Source: Thioploca sp.
GTDB lineage: Bacteria > Pseudomonadota > Gammaproteobacteria > Beggiatoales > Beggiatoaceae
Direction: 5' to 3'
DNA: 5,897 nt
Assembly (NCBI GenBank): GCA_011371325.1
Contig: DRQV01000275.1
Coordinates: 1 to 5,897 of the forward strand
How positions within the stretch are numbered: position 1 is the first letter of the stretch; each line of letters starts with the position of its first letter. The notes below the pieces were generated by a model that did no database searches, was not told the origin of the DNA, and saw only the letters and a list, made by a program, of their open reading frames with translations. Both the position numbers and the translations under genes were made by a program. Positions 1 to 5,897 of the stretch are shown here, piece by piece.

Positions 1-26
1 AAGGTAATCAATCCTAATTTATAACC

Positions 27-1433
27 ATGACAAACTCTAATTTAAACCCTCTTTGTGTTGACTTAGATGGAACTTTAATTGCCACCGATTCATTATGGGA
101 AAGCATATTAGTATTATTACGCCAAAACTTTTGGTTGAGTTTTTTATTACCAATCTGGTTGTTAAAAGGTAAAGCTTATTTTAAATATCAAATTTCCCAA
201 CATTCTACCTTGGATATAGCTACCTTACCATATAATCAACAAGTATTAGATTTTTTACGTCAGGTTAAAAATCGTAAATTAGTTTTAGCGACTGCTGCTA
301 ATCAAAAAATTGCCGATGCTGTAGCTGAACATTTACAATTATTTGATGAAGTTATCGCTAGTGATAAGCAAATTAATATGATAGGAATAACTAAGCGGGA
401 TTGTATTCAACAAAAATTTGGAACTTATAGCTATATAGGTGATTCTAAAGCTGATATACCTATTTTACAGGCTGCTCAAGAAGCATATTTAGTTACTCCT
501 AGTTCTTTTTTACAACAACAATGTCAAGCTAAACAGATATTTTCAGCTCCTAAAGCAACTTGGAAAACTTGGATTAAAGCTTTACGTCCACATCAATGGG
601 TAAAAAACGTATTGATTTTCTTACCATTAATATTAGCTCATCAGATATTGGATATTGCTAGGTTATTTGATATAATGTTAGCTTTTTTAGCCTTTAGCAT
701 GATGGCATCAGCAGGTTATGTATTAAATGATTTATTAGATTTAGCCGCAGATAGAGTTCATCCTTCCAAAAGAAAACGGCCATTTGCATCTGGTAAGCTT
801 CCAATCCAATATGGATTGCCTATGTTTATCATATTGATTATTATAGGTTTTTTTATATCATTATGCTGGTTATCTTTAGATTTTACTGGAATATTAGCTT
901 TATATTTATTAATAACGATGACATATTCTTTTTATCTTAAGAAAAAATTAGTTGTTGATGTCATTGTATTAGCTGGTTTATATACTCACAGAATTTTAGC
1001 TGGTGGTTTAGCGGCATCAGTAGAAGTTTCGTCATGGTTATTAGCATTTTCCATGTTCATGTTTATGAGTTTGGCTTTGCTAAAACGTTATGTAGAATTG
1101 CGGCATTTAACCAATAAAAAGAAAGTTAGAAATCGTGGCTATGAAATTGGAGATATAAATATGATAGCCAATATAGGCCCGACCAGTGGCTATTTAGCAA
1201 TATTAGTATTTTCTTTATATATTAGCAGTGAAAAAGTCACCACTCTTTATAACTCTCCTTTTATTTTATGGTTAACCTGCCCTCTATTATTATATTGGAT
1301 TACTAGAATATGGTTTTTAGCTAATCGACAACAAATGTTAGACGATCCAGTACAATTTGCTCTAACTGACAAGATAAGCTGGTTAGTAGTTATTTGTAGT
1401 GTAATTCTTATTTCATTGGCTACTGTGATTTAA
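27..1433 (+). CDS. HAD phosphatase-UbiA prenyltransferase fusion protein
   Basis: This 468-residue protein has two domains. Residues 1 to about 175 form a HAD-type hydrolase. It shows motif I DLDGT (nucleophile D12, acid D14), T89 as the likely motif II residue, K123 as a plausible motif III lysine, and motif IV GDSKAD (D139, D143). Residues from about 183 form a UbiA-family integral membrane enzyme with roughly nine hydrophobic segments. Its first Asp-rich motif is N234-D-x-x-D238-x-x-x-D242, followed by R-x-H-P-x-K-R and R-P at 251-252. A second conserved block lies around Y300, K305, D311 and R322. The NDxxDxxxDRxHPxKR form is typical of decaprenyl-phosphate phosphoribosyltransferases (Rv3806c-like), so the likely reaction is group transfer to or from a polyprenyl phosphate in the inner membrane. 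The exact substrate is inferred. The ATG is chosen because DLDGT begins 12 residues later; only a weak ribosome site precedes it. All key residues appear intact. Confidence 0.85.
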   Translation: MTNSNLNPLCVDLDGTLIATDSLWESILVLLRQNFWLSFLLPIWLLKGKAYFKYQISQHSTLDIATLPYNQQVLDFLRQVKNRKLVLATAANQKIADAVAEHLQLFDEVIASDKQINMIGITKRDCIQQKFGTYSYIGDSKADIPILQAAQEAYLVTPSSFLQQQCQAKQIFSAPKATWKTWIKALRPHQWVKNVLIFLPLILAHQILDIARLFDIMLAFLAFSMMASAGYVLNDLLDLAADRVHPSKRKRPFASGKLPIQYGLPMFIILIIIGFFISLCWLSLDFTGILALYLLITMTYSFYLKKKLVVDVIVLAGLYTHRILAGGLAASVEVSSWLLAFSMFMFMSLALLKRYVELRHLTNKKKVRNRGYEIGDINMIANIGPTSGYLAILVFSLYISSEKVTTLYNSPFILWLTCPLLLYWITRIWFLANRQQMLDDPVQFALTDKISWLVVICSVILISLATVI

Positions 1434-1506
1434 AAAGAAAAACTTAGATAAACCGATAAGGAATATTTTTAATAGAAGTAAATAATTATTAAATTAGAGA
1501 AAAATC

Positions 1507-2253
1507 ATGAATCAAAATGCACATTTTTGGAATAATAAATGGCGACAATCTCCTATAACGTATACTGGCAGAGCTTTACGTGGAGATAATGAAAGAATTG
1601 TTTGTGATGTAAAATGTTTTATAACTCCAAACGATACGATACTAACTGAAATAATCAATGATTATCATCTAAAAAAATCCACTCATAATGAGACTGCTCA
1701 AGCAATCCAAAAATTTGTAGTAAATTTTCTAGATTATGTAGGAGATGAAGATGCTAGTGATTGTCCAGAGTTTTGGCTATTTCCTTTTGAAACTTTACAA
1801 TCTGGGGTGGGAGATTGTGAAGATGGTGCTATTTTAATAGCCAGTTTAATGATTAAAGCTGGAATTCCTGCATATCGAGTTAAGGTAGCAGCCGGTTATG
1901 TGCAAGCTTCCCCTACTGCTCCACAAGGTGGACATGCTTATTGTGTTTATTTAGCTGATCGAAATTATGGTAATCAAGATTGGGTAATTATGGATTGGTG
2001 TTATTATGAAGATTCACGCTTAACACCAGAAGATAAACCTTTAGCAAGAAGAGGTGGTTATCGAGGTTGTTATAAAGATATTTGGTTTACCTTTAATAAT
2101 GAATTTTCTTGGAATCAAACTGATTTGGAAATTGATGCCAGACGTATTAGTAGAAGTCAAACTAATTCTGATGCTAAAACAACTGGTGCAATTTCGCAAG
2201 CAAATCCAATTACAAAAGTGATGGATAAAATTAAAACAAAAGTTAAATTATAA
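1507..2253 (+). CDS. Transglutaminase-like cysteine enzyme, cytosolic
   Basis: This 248-residue protein carries a transglutaminase-like (papain-fold) core. The likely triad is C104 in G-D-C-E-D-G-A, H143 in G-G-H-A-Y-C, and D163 in V-I-M-D-W-C. The block around FWLFPFETL (89-97) before the cysteine and the D-I-W-F-T-F-N-N-E block (191-199) after the core also look like conserved parts of such proteins. There is no signal peptide or membrane segment, so it should act in the cytoplasm. Members of this fold may be proteases, amidases or cross-linking enzymes; the substrate cannot be read from the sequence. Residues from about 210 form a polar, probably disordered tail ending in a Lys-rich stretch. 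The gene lies 73 bases after the HAD-UbiA gene on the same strand and is followed by a clear terminator, so the two may be co-transcribed. A weak purine-rich ribosome site (AGAGA at 1496-1500) precedes the ATG. From memory, similar proteins occur in phages and bacteria; this was not checked. Confidence 0.75.
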   Translation: MNQNAHFWNNKWRQSPITYTGRALRGDNERIVCDVKCFITPNDTILTEIINDYHLKKSTHNETAQAIQKFVVNFLDYVGDEDASDCPEFWLFPFETLQSGVGDCEDGAILIASLMIKAGIPAYRVKVAAGYVQASPTAPQGGHAYCVYLADRNYGNQDWVIMDWCYYEDSRLTPEDKPLARRGGYRGCYKDIWFTFNNEFSWNQTDLEIDARRISRSQTNSDAKTTGAISQANPITKVMDKIKTKVKL

Positions 2254-2301
2254 CAATTCTTATGAATGCTTGTGATTAAATTTAAAAATTGTGTGATATT
2301 T

Positions 2302-2333
2302 AGATGTATATGGAAAAATTATACATCTTTTTT
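2302..2333 (+). terminator. Rho-independent terminator after the transglutaminase-like gene
   Basis: There is a perfect 9-bp inverted repeat, AGATGTATA (2302-2310) and TATACATCT (2320-2328), around a 9-base loop. A run of T follows to 2333. It starts about 48 bases after the stop codon of the plus-strand gene. On the minus strand the stem is followed by AAATATC rather than T, so it should work mainly in the plus direction. It shields the convergent prfB gene, whose stop is at 2364. The stem is AT-rich and therefore only moderately stable. Confidence 0.75.
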
Positions 2334-2363
2334 AACAATGTAGATTATCTCCGATTACCAAGA

Positions 2364-3459
2364 TTATAATCCATATTTTAAACTAGCTTCAAGAAATTTA
2401 TTCAAATCACCATCTAATACAGCTTGAGTATTAGTATTCTCCACACCAGTCCGCAAATCTTTAATATGTGATTTATCTAATACATAAGAACGAATCTGAC
2501 TTCCCCAACCTATATCCGACTTTCCATTTTCTACCTCTTGTTGTTCTGATTGACGTTGTTTCATTTCTAATTCATATAATTTAGCCTGTAACTGTTTCAT
2601 TGCAGTAGCTTTATTTTTATGTTGAGAACGGTCATTTTGACATTGAACTACAGTATTAGTAGGTAAATGAGTAATACGAACCGCAGATTCGGTACGATTA
2701 ACATGCTGTCCACCAGCACCACTAGCACGATAAACATCAATACGTAAATCAGCTGGATTAATATCTATTTCAATATTATCATCTATTTCAGGAGCAATAA
2801 ATACTGCTGCAAAAGAAGTGTGTCGTCGGTTTCCAGAGTCAAACGGTGACTTACGCACTAAACGATGTACTCCAATTTCGGTACGCAACCAACCAAAAGC
2901 GTAATCTCCAGCGACTCGAACAGTGACAGATTTTATACCAGCGACATCGCCTGGTGAATAATCTATTATTTCAGTAATAAAACCTTGTTTCTCAGCCCAA
3001 CGCAAATACATTCTCAATAACATATCAGCCCAATCTTGAGCTTCTGTACCGCCAGAACCTGATTGAATATCTAAAAAAGCATTGTTAGCATCCATTTCTC
3101 CAGCAAACATACGAGAAAATTCTAATTTAGCTAATTGTTGTTCTAAATTATCTAAATCTTGACAAACTTCTGTTACTGTATCTTCATCAGTTTCTTGTTG
3201 AGCTAGTTCCAATAATTCCAATCCATCAGCAAGTCCAATAGTAAGATCATTTATAGTATGAACTACCTTTTCTAAAGCTACTTTTTCTTGGCCAAGACTT
3301 TGAGCTTGTTCTGGTTTATTCCATAAATTAGGGTCTTCTAATTCCCGATTAACTTCAATTAAACGTTCATCTTTAATCGGATAGTCAAAGATACCTCCTA
3401 AGAGAATTCACCCGAGCTTGCATATCAGTAATACGTTGTAAAATAAGATTTAATTCCAT
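2364..3459 (-). CDS. prfB: Peptide chain release factor 2, with programmed +1 frameshift
   Basis: This is release factor 2, which recognises UGA and UAA stop codons and triggers hydrolysis of peptidyl-tRNA on the ribosome. The gene is read in two segments, 3459-3388 (24 codons) and, after skipping base 3387, 3386-2364. Together they give 364 residues, against 365 in E. coli. The codon-recognition tripeptide SPF falls at residues 204-206 and the catalytic GGQ at 249-251, both within one residue of the E. coli positions. Residue 245, just before SGAGGQ, is Ala, as in most RF2 proteins, instead of the Thr found at that position in E. coli K-12. The N-terminal helical domain is complete across the frameshift, and the sequence ends in K-Y-G-L. 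The ATG at 3459 has AAAAGG seven bases upstream. No lysS follows, unlike E. coli; instead a convergent transglutaminase-like gene ends 111 bases away. The in-frame UGA is a regulatory site and not a mutation. Confidence 0.96.
3384..3399 (-). promoter_or_regulatory. prfB: prfB programmed +1 frameshift site
   Basis: On the minus strand the sequence reads AGGAGG (3399-3394), TAT, CTT (3390-3388), TGA (3387-3385), C. This matches the known RF2 recoding signal: an internal Shine-Dalgarno element three bases before a slippery CUU, then an in-frame UGA followed by C. When RF2 is scarce, the ribosome pauses at UGA, the P-site tRNA slips from CUU to UUU, and reading continues at GAC (D). When RF2 is plentiful, translation ends after 24 residues. 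The internal element is the full consensus AGGAGG, whereas E. coli has AGGGGG. Zero-frame codons lead from the ATG at 3459 to the UGA, and the shifted frame is open to 2364. Confidence 0.95.
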
Positions 3460-3736
3460 TATCGGACCTTTTAAAATAAGTTATGTAGAAATTTCCAATA
3501 TCTAATAATAATAGTTATTTTTTTATGTGGCGAGTTTTATTTAAAATGAAATTTCAGTGAACTTTTAGAAAAAATGTTAAAGCAATGGTGTGGTAGGAAG
3601 CATACCTAAAAATAATAAAGAATCAGCCAAATATAATGAATAATTTTGGATTTTTCATACAGAATTAAATAAGATACGGAATAAAATATTCCACTATATT
3701 TAGTCACAGAGCTAACTAGAGTAGCCCTGATAACAA
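3460..3736. other. Intergenic gap between the DUF2065 gene and prfB
   Basis: This 277-base AT-rich stretch has no convincing ORF and no tRNA. It must contain the 3' end of the hfl operon transcript and the prfB promoter, both read on the minus strand. A 7-bp hairpin with one G-T pair (3708-3728; arms AGGGCTA and TAGCTCT) starts nine bases after the DUF2065 stop. It lacks a T-run, so it is at best a weak end signal. A small perfect hairpin lies at 3678-3692 (GGAATA and TATTCC on the minus strand). TATTAT repeats near 3510 could be a -10 element for prfB, but I see no matching -35 box. AAAAGG at 3472-3467 is the prfB ribosome site. No remnant of purA or another gene was recognised. Confidence 0.5.
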
Positions 3737-3922
3737 TTAATGCACTAAATATAGTAATGCTAAACCAAAAATCATACTTAATAAACCGGTTGTGCGTAAG
3801 GTTTTATTCTCCATTTTGCTAATTCTGCGTAGAGTTTTACGCCATCCGGCTGGGTTTAAAAAAGGCAACATTCCTTCAATAATAAAAATTAAAGAAATAG
3901 CAATTCCAAGTTCTTCCCACAT
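3737..3922 (-). CDS. DUF2065 (YjeT-like) small inner-membrane protein
   Basis: This 61-residue protein has two hydrophobic segments, about 5-24 and 44-60, on either side of a short basic loop. The pattern of an early E-G-x-x-P-x-x-x-P motif (E16, G17, P20, P24), then W27-R-K and an L-R-x-x-G turn (residues 42-46), is that of the DUF2065 family, represented by E. coli YjeT. The length matches (about 65 residues in E. coli). Its function is unknown. In many beta- and gammaproteobacteria the gene lies directly after hflC, as here, where only four bases separate it from the hflC stop. This suggests co-expression with the HflKC complex, but a role in that complex is inferred. The ribosome site is weak (AAAGAA inside the end of hflC), so translational coupling to hflC is likely. 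In E. coli purA follows; here the next gene is prfB after a 277-base gap. Confidence 0.85.
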   Translation of the reverse strand: MWEELGIAISLIFIIEGMLPFLNPAGWRKTLRRISKMENKTLRTTGLLSMIFGLALLYLVH

Positions 3923-3926
3923 AGTA

Positions 3927-4925
3927 TTAATCTAGTTCTTTATCTAAAACTGGTGTTTTTGATGAAAAAGGAATCAACTTATTTTTTACGGAAACTTCTT
4001 TTTCAATAACTTCTTTTTTACTAGAAACTTCATTTTCAGTGGTAGATATAGGATAAAATGATTTTTTACCATTTATATCTTTAAAATAATTAAAAAAGTC
4101 AGAATCAGGAGTAATTATCAACATATCATTACGGTTACTAAAAGCTGTTTTATAAGCATTTAAACTACGATATAAGGTATAAAATTCCTGATTTTGATTA
4201 TATGCCTTGGCATAAGTATCTGCCGAAATAGCCTCACCTTCACCTCGAATTTGCTCAGAATCACGTTCTGCTTTGGAATAAACTTCTATTCGTTCCCGAT
4301 CTGCATTAGCTCGAATCCGCACAGCATCAGCTTCACCTTGAGAACGCCATTTTTTAGCAACTCGTTCTCGTTCTGCTTCCATTCGTCGATAGACTGAGGT
4401 ACTAACTTCTGGTGGTAAATCGATACGTTTAATTCTTACATCAATAATCTTAATTCCTAATAATTTGGGTACGTTGGTATTAGCTTCTTTAGTTATTATG
4501 CCCATAATTTTAATTCTATCACCAGACACAACTTCTTTAATCGTACGTTTACCAAATTCACTACGTAATCCATCAGCAATAATTTCTCCTAATCTATCTC
4601 TAGCTCTTTGCTGATTACCACTAACTGCTTTATAATAAGTAATAATATCTATAATTCGCCATTTAACAAAAGAATCCACAATTAAGTTTTTCTTTTCAAC
4701 AGTCAAAAATTGTTCAGGAGGAGCATCTAGTGTTTGAATCCGTTTATCAAAAGTCAAGATATTATTGATTGGACTTTTAAAATGCAAGCCAGGAGCAAAA
4801 TCATCCCCAACTATTTTCTTGAAACGCAACATCAAAGCTAATTCAGTTTCTTGCACGGTAAATATTGATAAAGAACCAACTATCGCTACTATTGGCAATA
4901 TAACAAAAGCAATTGCTTTATACAT
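3927..4925 (-). CDS. hflC: HflC, SPFH-domain subunit of the HflKC complex
   Basis: HflC and HflK form a large inner-membrane assembly that encloses the FtsH protease and modulates its access to membrane substrates. This 332-residue protein has one N-terminal membrane anchor (about 4-23) and an SPFH/band-7 domain on the periplasmic side (about 23-190). It includes conserved stretches such as PGLHFK (45-50), LIVDSFVKWR (81-90) and DVRIKRIDLP (162-171). A charged helical, coiled-coil region with the R-S-Q-G-E-A motif (194-199) follows. The family core ends near S-D-F-F-x-Y-F-K (275-282). Two differences from E. coli HflC stand out. The roughly 35-40-residue insert before the L-G-I-x-x-x-D-V-R-I-K block is absent, and a polar Lys/Glu/Ser-rich tail of about 50 residues (284-332) is added. 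The total length is therefore the same by coincidence. The start overlaps the hflK stop by one base (TAATG), with AGGAGG six bases upstream. Confidence 0.95.
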   Translation of the reverse strand: MYKAIAFVILPIVAIVGSLSIFTVQETELALMLRFKKIVGDDFAPGLHFKSPINNILTFDKRIQTLDAPPEQFLTVEKKNLIVDSFVKWRIIDIITYYKAVSGNQQRARDRLGEIIADGLRSEFGKRTIKEVVSGDRIKIMGIITKEANTNVPKLLGIKIIDVRIKRIDLPPEVSTSVYRRMEAERERVAKKWRSQGEADAVRIRANADRERIEVYSKAERDSEQIRGEGEAISADTYAKAYNQNQEFYTLYRSLNAYKTAFSNRNDMLIITPDSDFFNYFKDINGKKSFYPISTTENEVSSKKEVIEKEVSVKNKLIPFSSKTPVLDKELD

Positions 4926-5897
4926 TAGCGTCCTCCTCTATTACGTGTATCATTCCGAACATTGTTCCTAGGTTGTTGAATCCTAATCGATTGTGGAGAA
5001 TTAGAAAATGTTGGTATTGCTGGTCTATTAACAGAATTACTAATTAACTTATCCAACGGTAATACCATTAAATTATTACTTCCATTAACATCCAACATAA
5101 CTTTACTAGTATTAGACAATACTGATTCCATTGTTTCTAAATATAAACGTTGTCTAGTAATTTCTGGAGCTCTTTCATATTCAGTTAAAATACTTAAAAA
5201 CCGTTTAGTTTCACCTTCAGAACGGGCAATAACTTGAGCTTTATAAGCTTGAGCTTCTTCACGTAATTTATCTGCCGCACCTTTAACTTTTTCTATTACT
5301 TCATTGGAATAGGCTTGAGCTTTATTTTTACTTCGCTCTTGATCTTCTCGAGCTTTAATAACATCTTCAAAAGCACCTTGTACTTCAGCTGGTGGTTGAG
5401 CATTCTGCATATTAACATTGATTACAGTTAAGCCAGTTTCATAACGGTCAACAATTTCCTGAATTAGTTTCTTGGTATCGGAAGAAACCCTAGTCCGTTC
5501 ACTAGTTAAAACTCCATCCATCTTACTAGTACCAACTACCTCACGTAAAGAACTTTCAGTAGCTTGACGTAAAGTATCATCTGGATCAGTAACATTAAAT
5601 AAGTAATCTTTCGCATTAACAACTCGGTATTGAACAATCACTTCGATTTCAACTATATTTTCATCCTCTGTTAACATTAAAGCTTTATGAGTAACTGGCC
5701 GAACTTCTTGAATATTAACTTTCTGAACCTGCTCAATTGGATAAGGTATATGCCAGTTTAGACCTTGTTGAGTTGTTTCATGATATTTACCAAACCTAGT
5801 TACTACTCCAACTTCTGCTGGTCTTACTGTATAAATCCCAAATAATCCCCAGACCAATACTAAAAATATTAGTACTATCCAAATAGGTGGCCCACTA
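4925..5897 (-). CDS. hflK: HflK, SPFH-domain subunit of the HflKC complex (5' end outside window)
   Basis: HflK is the partner of HflC in the inner-membrane complex around FtsH. The visible part is 323 residues, open to the window edge. It begins within the sequence before the membrane anchor (S-G-P-P), then the anchor (W-I-V-L-I-F-L-V onward to G-I-Y-T-V). An SPFH domain follows with G-V-V-T-R-F-G-K-Y and G-L-N-W-H-I-P-Y-P-I-E, typical of HflK. A long charged, Ala/Glu/Lys-rich helical region carries R-S-E-G-E-T-K-R-F, and a V-M-L-D-V block follows. The C-terminal tail is rich in Asn, Arg, Pro and Gln and ends in R-G-G-R. Compared with E. coli (419 residues), roughly 80-90 residues are missing, probably the Gly-rich flexible N-terminus. 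A TTG at 5857 is not the start, because it would cut the membrane anchor in half. The gene overlaps hflC by one base and is the first visible gene of the operon. Confidence 0.95.
   Translation of the reverse strand, partial: SGPPIWIVLIFLVLVWGLFGIYTVRPAEVGVVTRFGKYHETTQQGLNWHIPYPIEQVQKVNIQEVRPVTHKALMLTEDENIVEIEVIVQYRVVNAKDYLFNVTDPDDTLRQATESSLREVVGTSKMDGVLTSERTRVSSDTKKLIQEIVDRYETGLTVINVNMQNAQPPAEVQGAFEDVIKAREDQERSKNKAQAYSNEVIEKVKGAADKLREEAQAYKAQVIARSEGETKRFLSILTEYERAPEITRQRLYLETMESVLSNTSKVMLDVNGSNNLMVLPLDKLISNSVNRPAIPTFSNSPQSIRIQQPRNNVRNDTRNRGGR
4932..4937 (-). promoter_or_regulatory. hflC ribosome binding site inside the hflK 3' end
   Basis: A consensus AGGAGG sits six bases before the hflC ATG at 4925, within the last codons of hflK (those for R-G-G). 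It supports this hflC start. Together with the TAATG overlap it points to coupled translation, suited to making the two subunits in matched amounts. Confidence 0.85.

Noticed and set aside
1481..1490. Perfect palindrome AATAATTATT before the transglutaminase-like gene
   Set aside because: A 10-base A/T-only palindrome is expected by chance in DNA this AT-rich, and nothing around it suggests an operator.
3219..3221. TTG as a possible start for a shorter RF2
   Set aside because: The same frame continues upstream to the frameshift site and encodes the conserved N-terminal domain.
3385..3387. In-frame UGA that seems to break prfB
   Set aside because: The surrounding AGGAGG-TAT-CTT-TGA-C is the known programmed frameshift signal, and the shifted protein is full length with SPF and GGQ intact. 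It is not a pseudogene.
3592..3606. GGTA...TACC inverted repeat that might begin an RNA gene
   Set aside because: The stem is only 4 bp and no cloverleaf, T-loop or other RNA signature surrounds it.
4194..4397. A 67-codon plus-strand open frame
   Set aside because: It lies wholly antisense to the conserved coiled-coil region of hflC. The translation is Ser/Phe/Ile-rich with no family resemblance, so it is a shadow of hflC.
4765..4971. A 68-codon plus-strand open frame
   Set aside because: It is antisense to the hflK/hflC junction, has no convincing ribosome site and resembles no family.
5855..5857. TTG as a possible start for hflK
   Set aside because: The frame stays open to the window edge and upstream codons encode the first half of the membrane anchor, so the true start lies outside the window.
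1..5897. CRISPR arrays, insertion sequences, tRNA or rRNA genes, toxin-antitoxin pairs
   Set aside because: No regular repeats, transposase motifs, terminal inverted repeats, cloverleaf sequences or paired small ORFs were seen on either strand.

Overview
This window comes from an AT-rich bacterial chromosome, almost certainly a gammaproteobacterium or a close proteobacterial relative. The grounds are the hflK-hflC-DUF2065 cluster, an RF2 very close to the Escherichia coli protein, and a proteobacterial-style +1 frameshift site in prfB. All genes share the same AT-rich codon choice. I cannot name a genus. Gene lengths are normal, so nothing here shows genome decay.

Layout: the left part (27-2253) holds two plus-strand genes. 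The first encodes a two-domain protein, an N-terminal HAD-type phosphatase fused to a UbiA-family membrane prenyltransferase whose motif resembles polyprenyl-phosphate phosphoribosyltransferases. The second encodes a cytosolic transglutaminase-like cysteine enzyme with a visible Cys/His/Asp triad. A rho-independent terminator at 2302-2333 ends this unit. The right part (2364-5897) is entirely on the minus strand and converges on it. Read in the direction of transcription, it holds hflK (its 5' end lies beyond the window edge), hflC, a small DUF2065/YjeT membrane protein gene, a 277-base gap, then prfB with its programmed frameshift.

How the genes work together: hflK, hflC and the DUF2065 gene are tightly packed (1-base overlap, then a 4-base gap) and form one operon for the inner-membrane HflKC complex that modulates the FtsH protease. 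prfB is separated from them and probably has its own control, through the autoregulatory frameshift. The two plus-strand genes may be co-transcribed, with 73 bases between them, but no functional link between them is evident.

I found no CRISPR array, insertion sequence, tRNA, rRNA or obvious defence system. The items most worth a second look are the HAD-UbiA fusion, the transglutaminase-like protein, the remodelled HflC, and the prfB recoding site.
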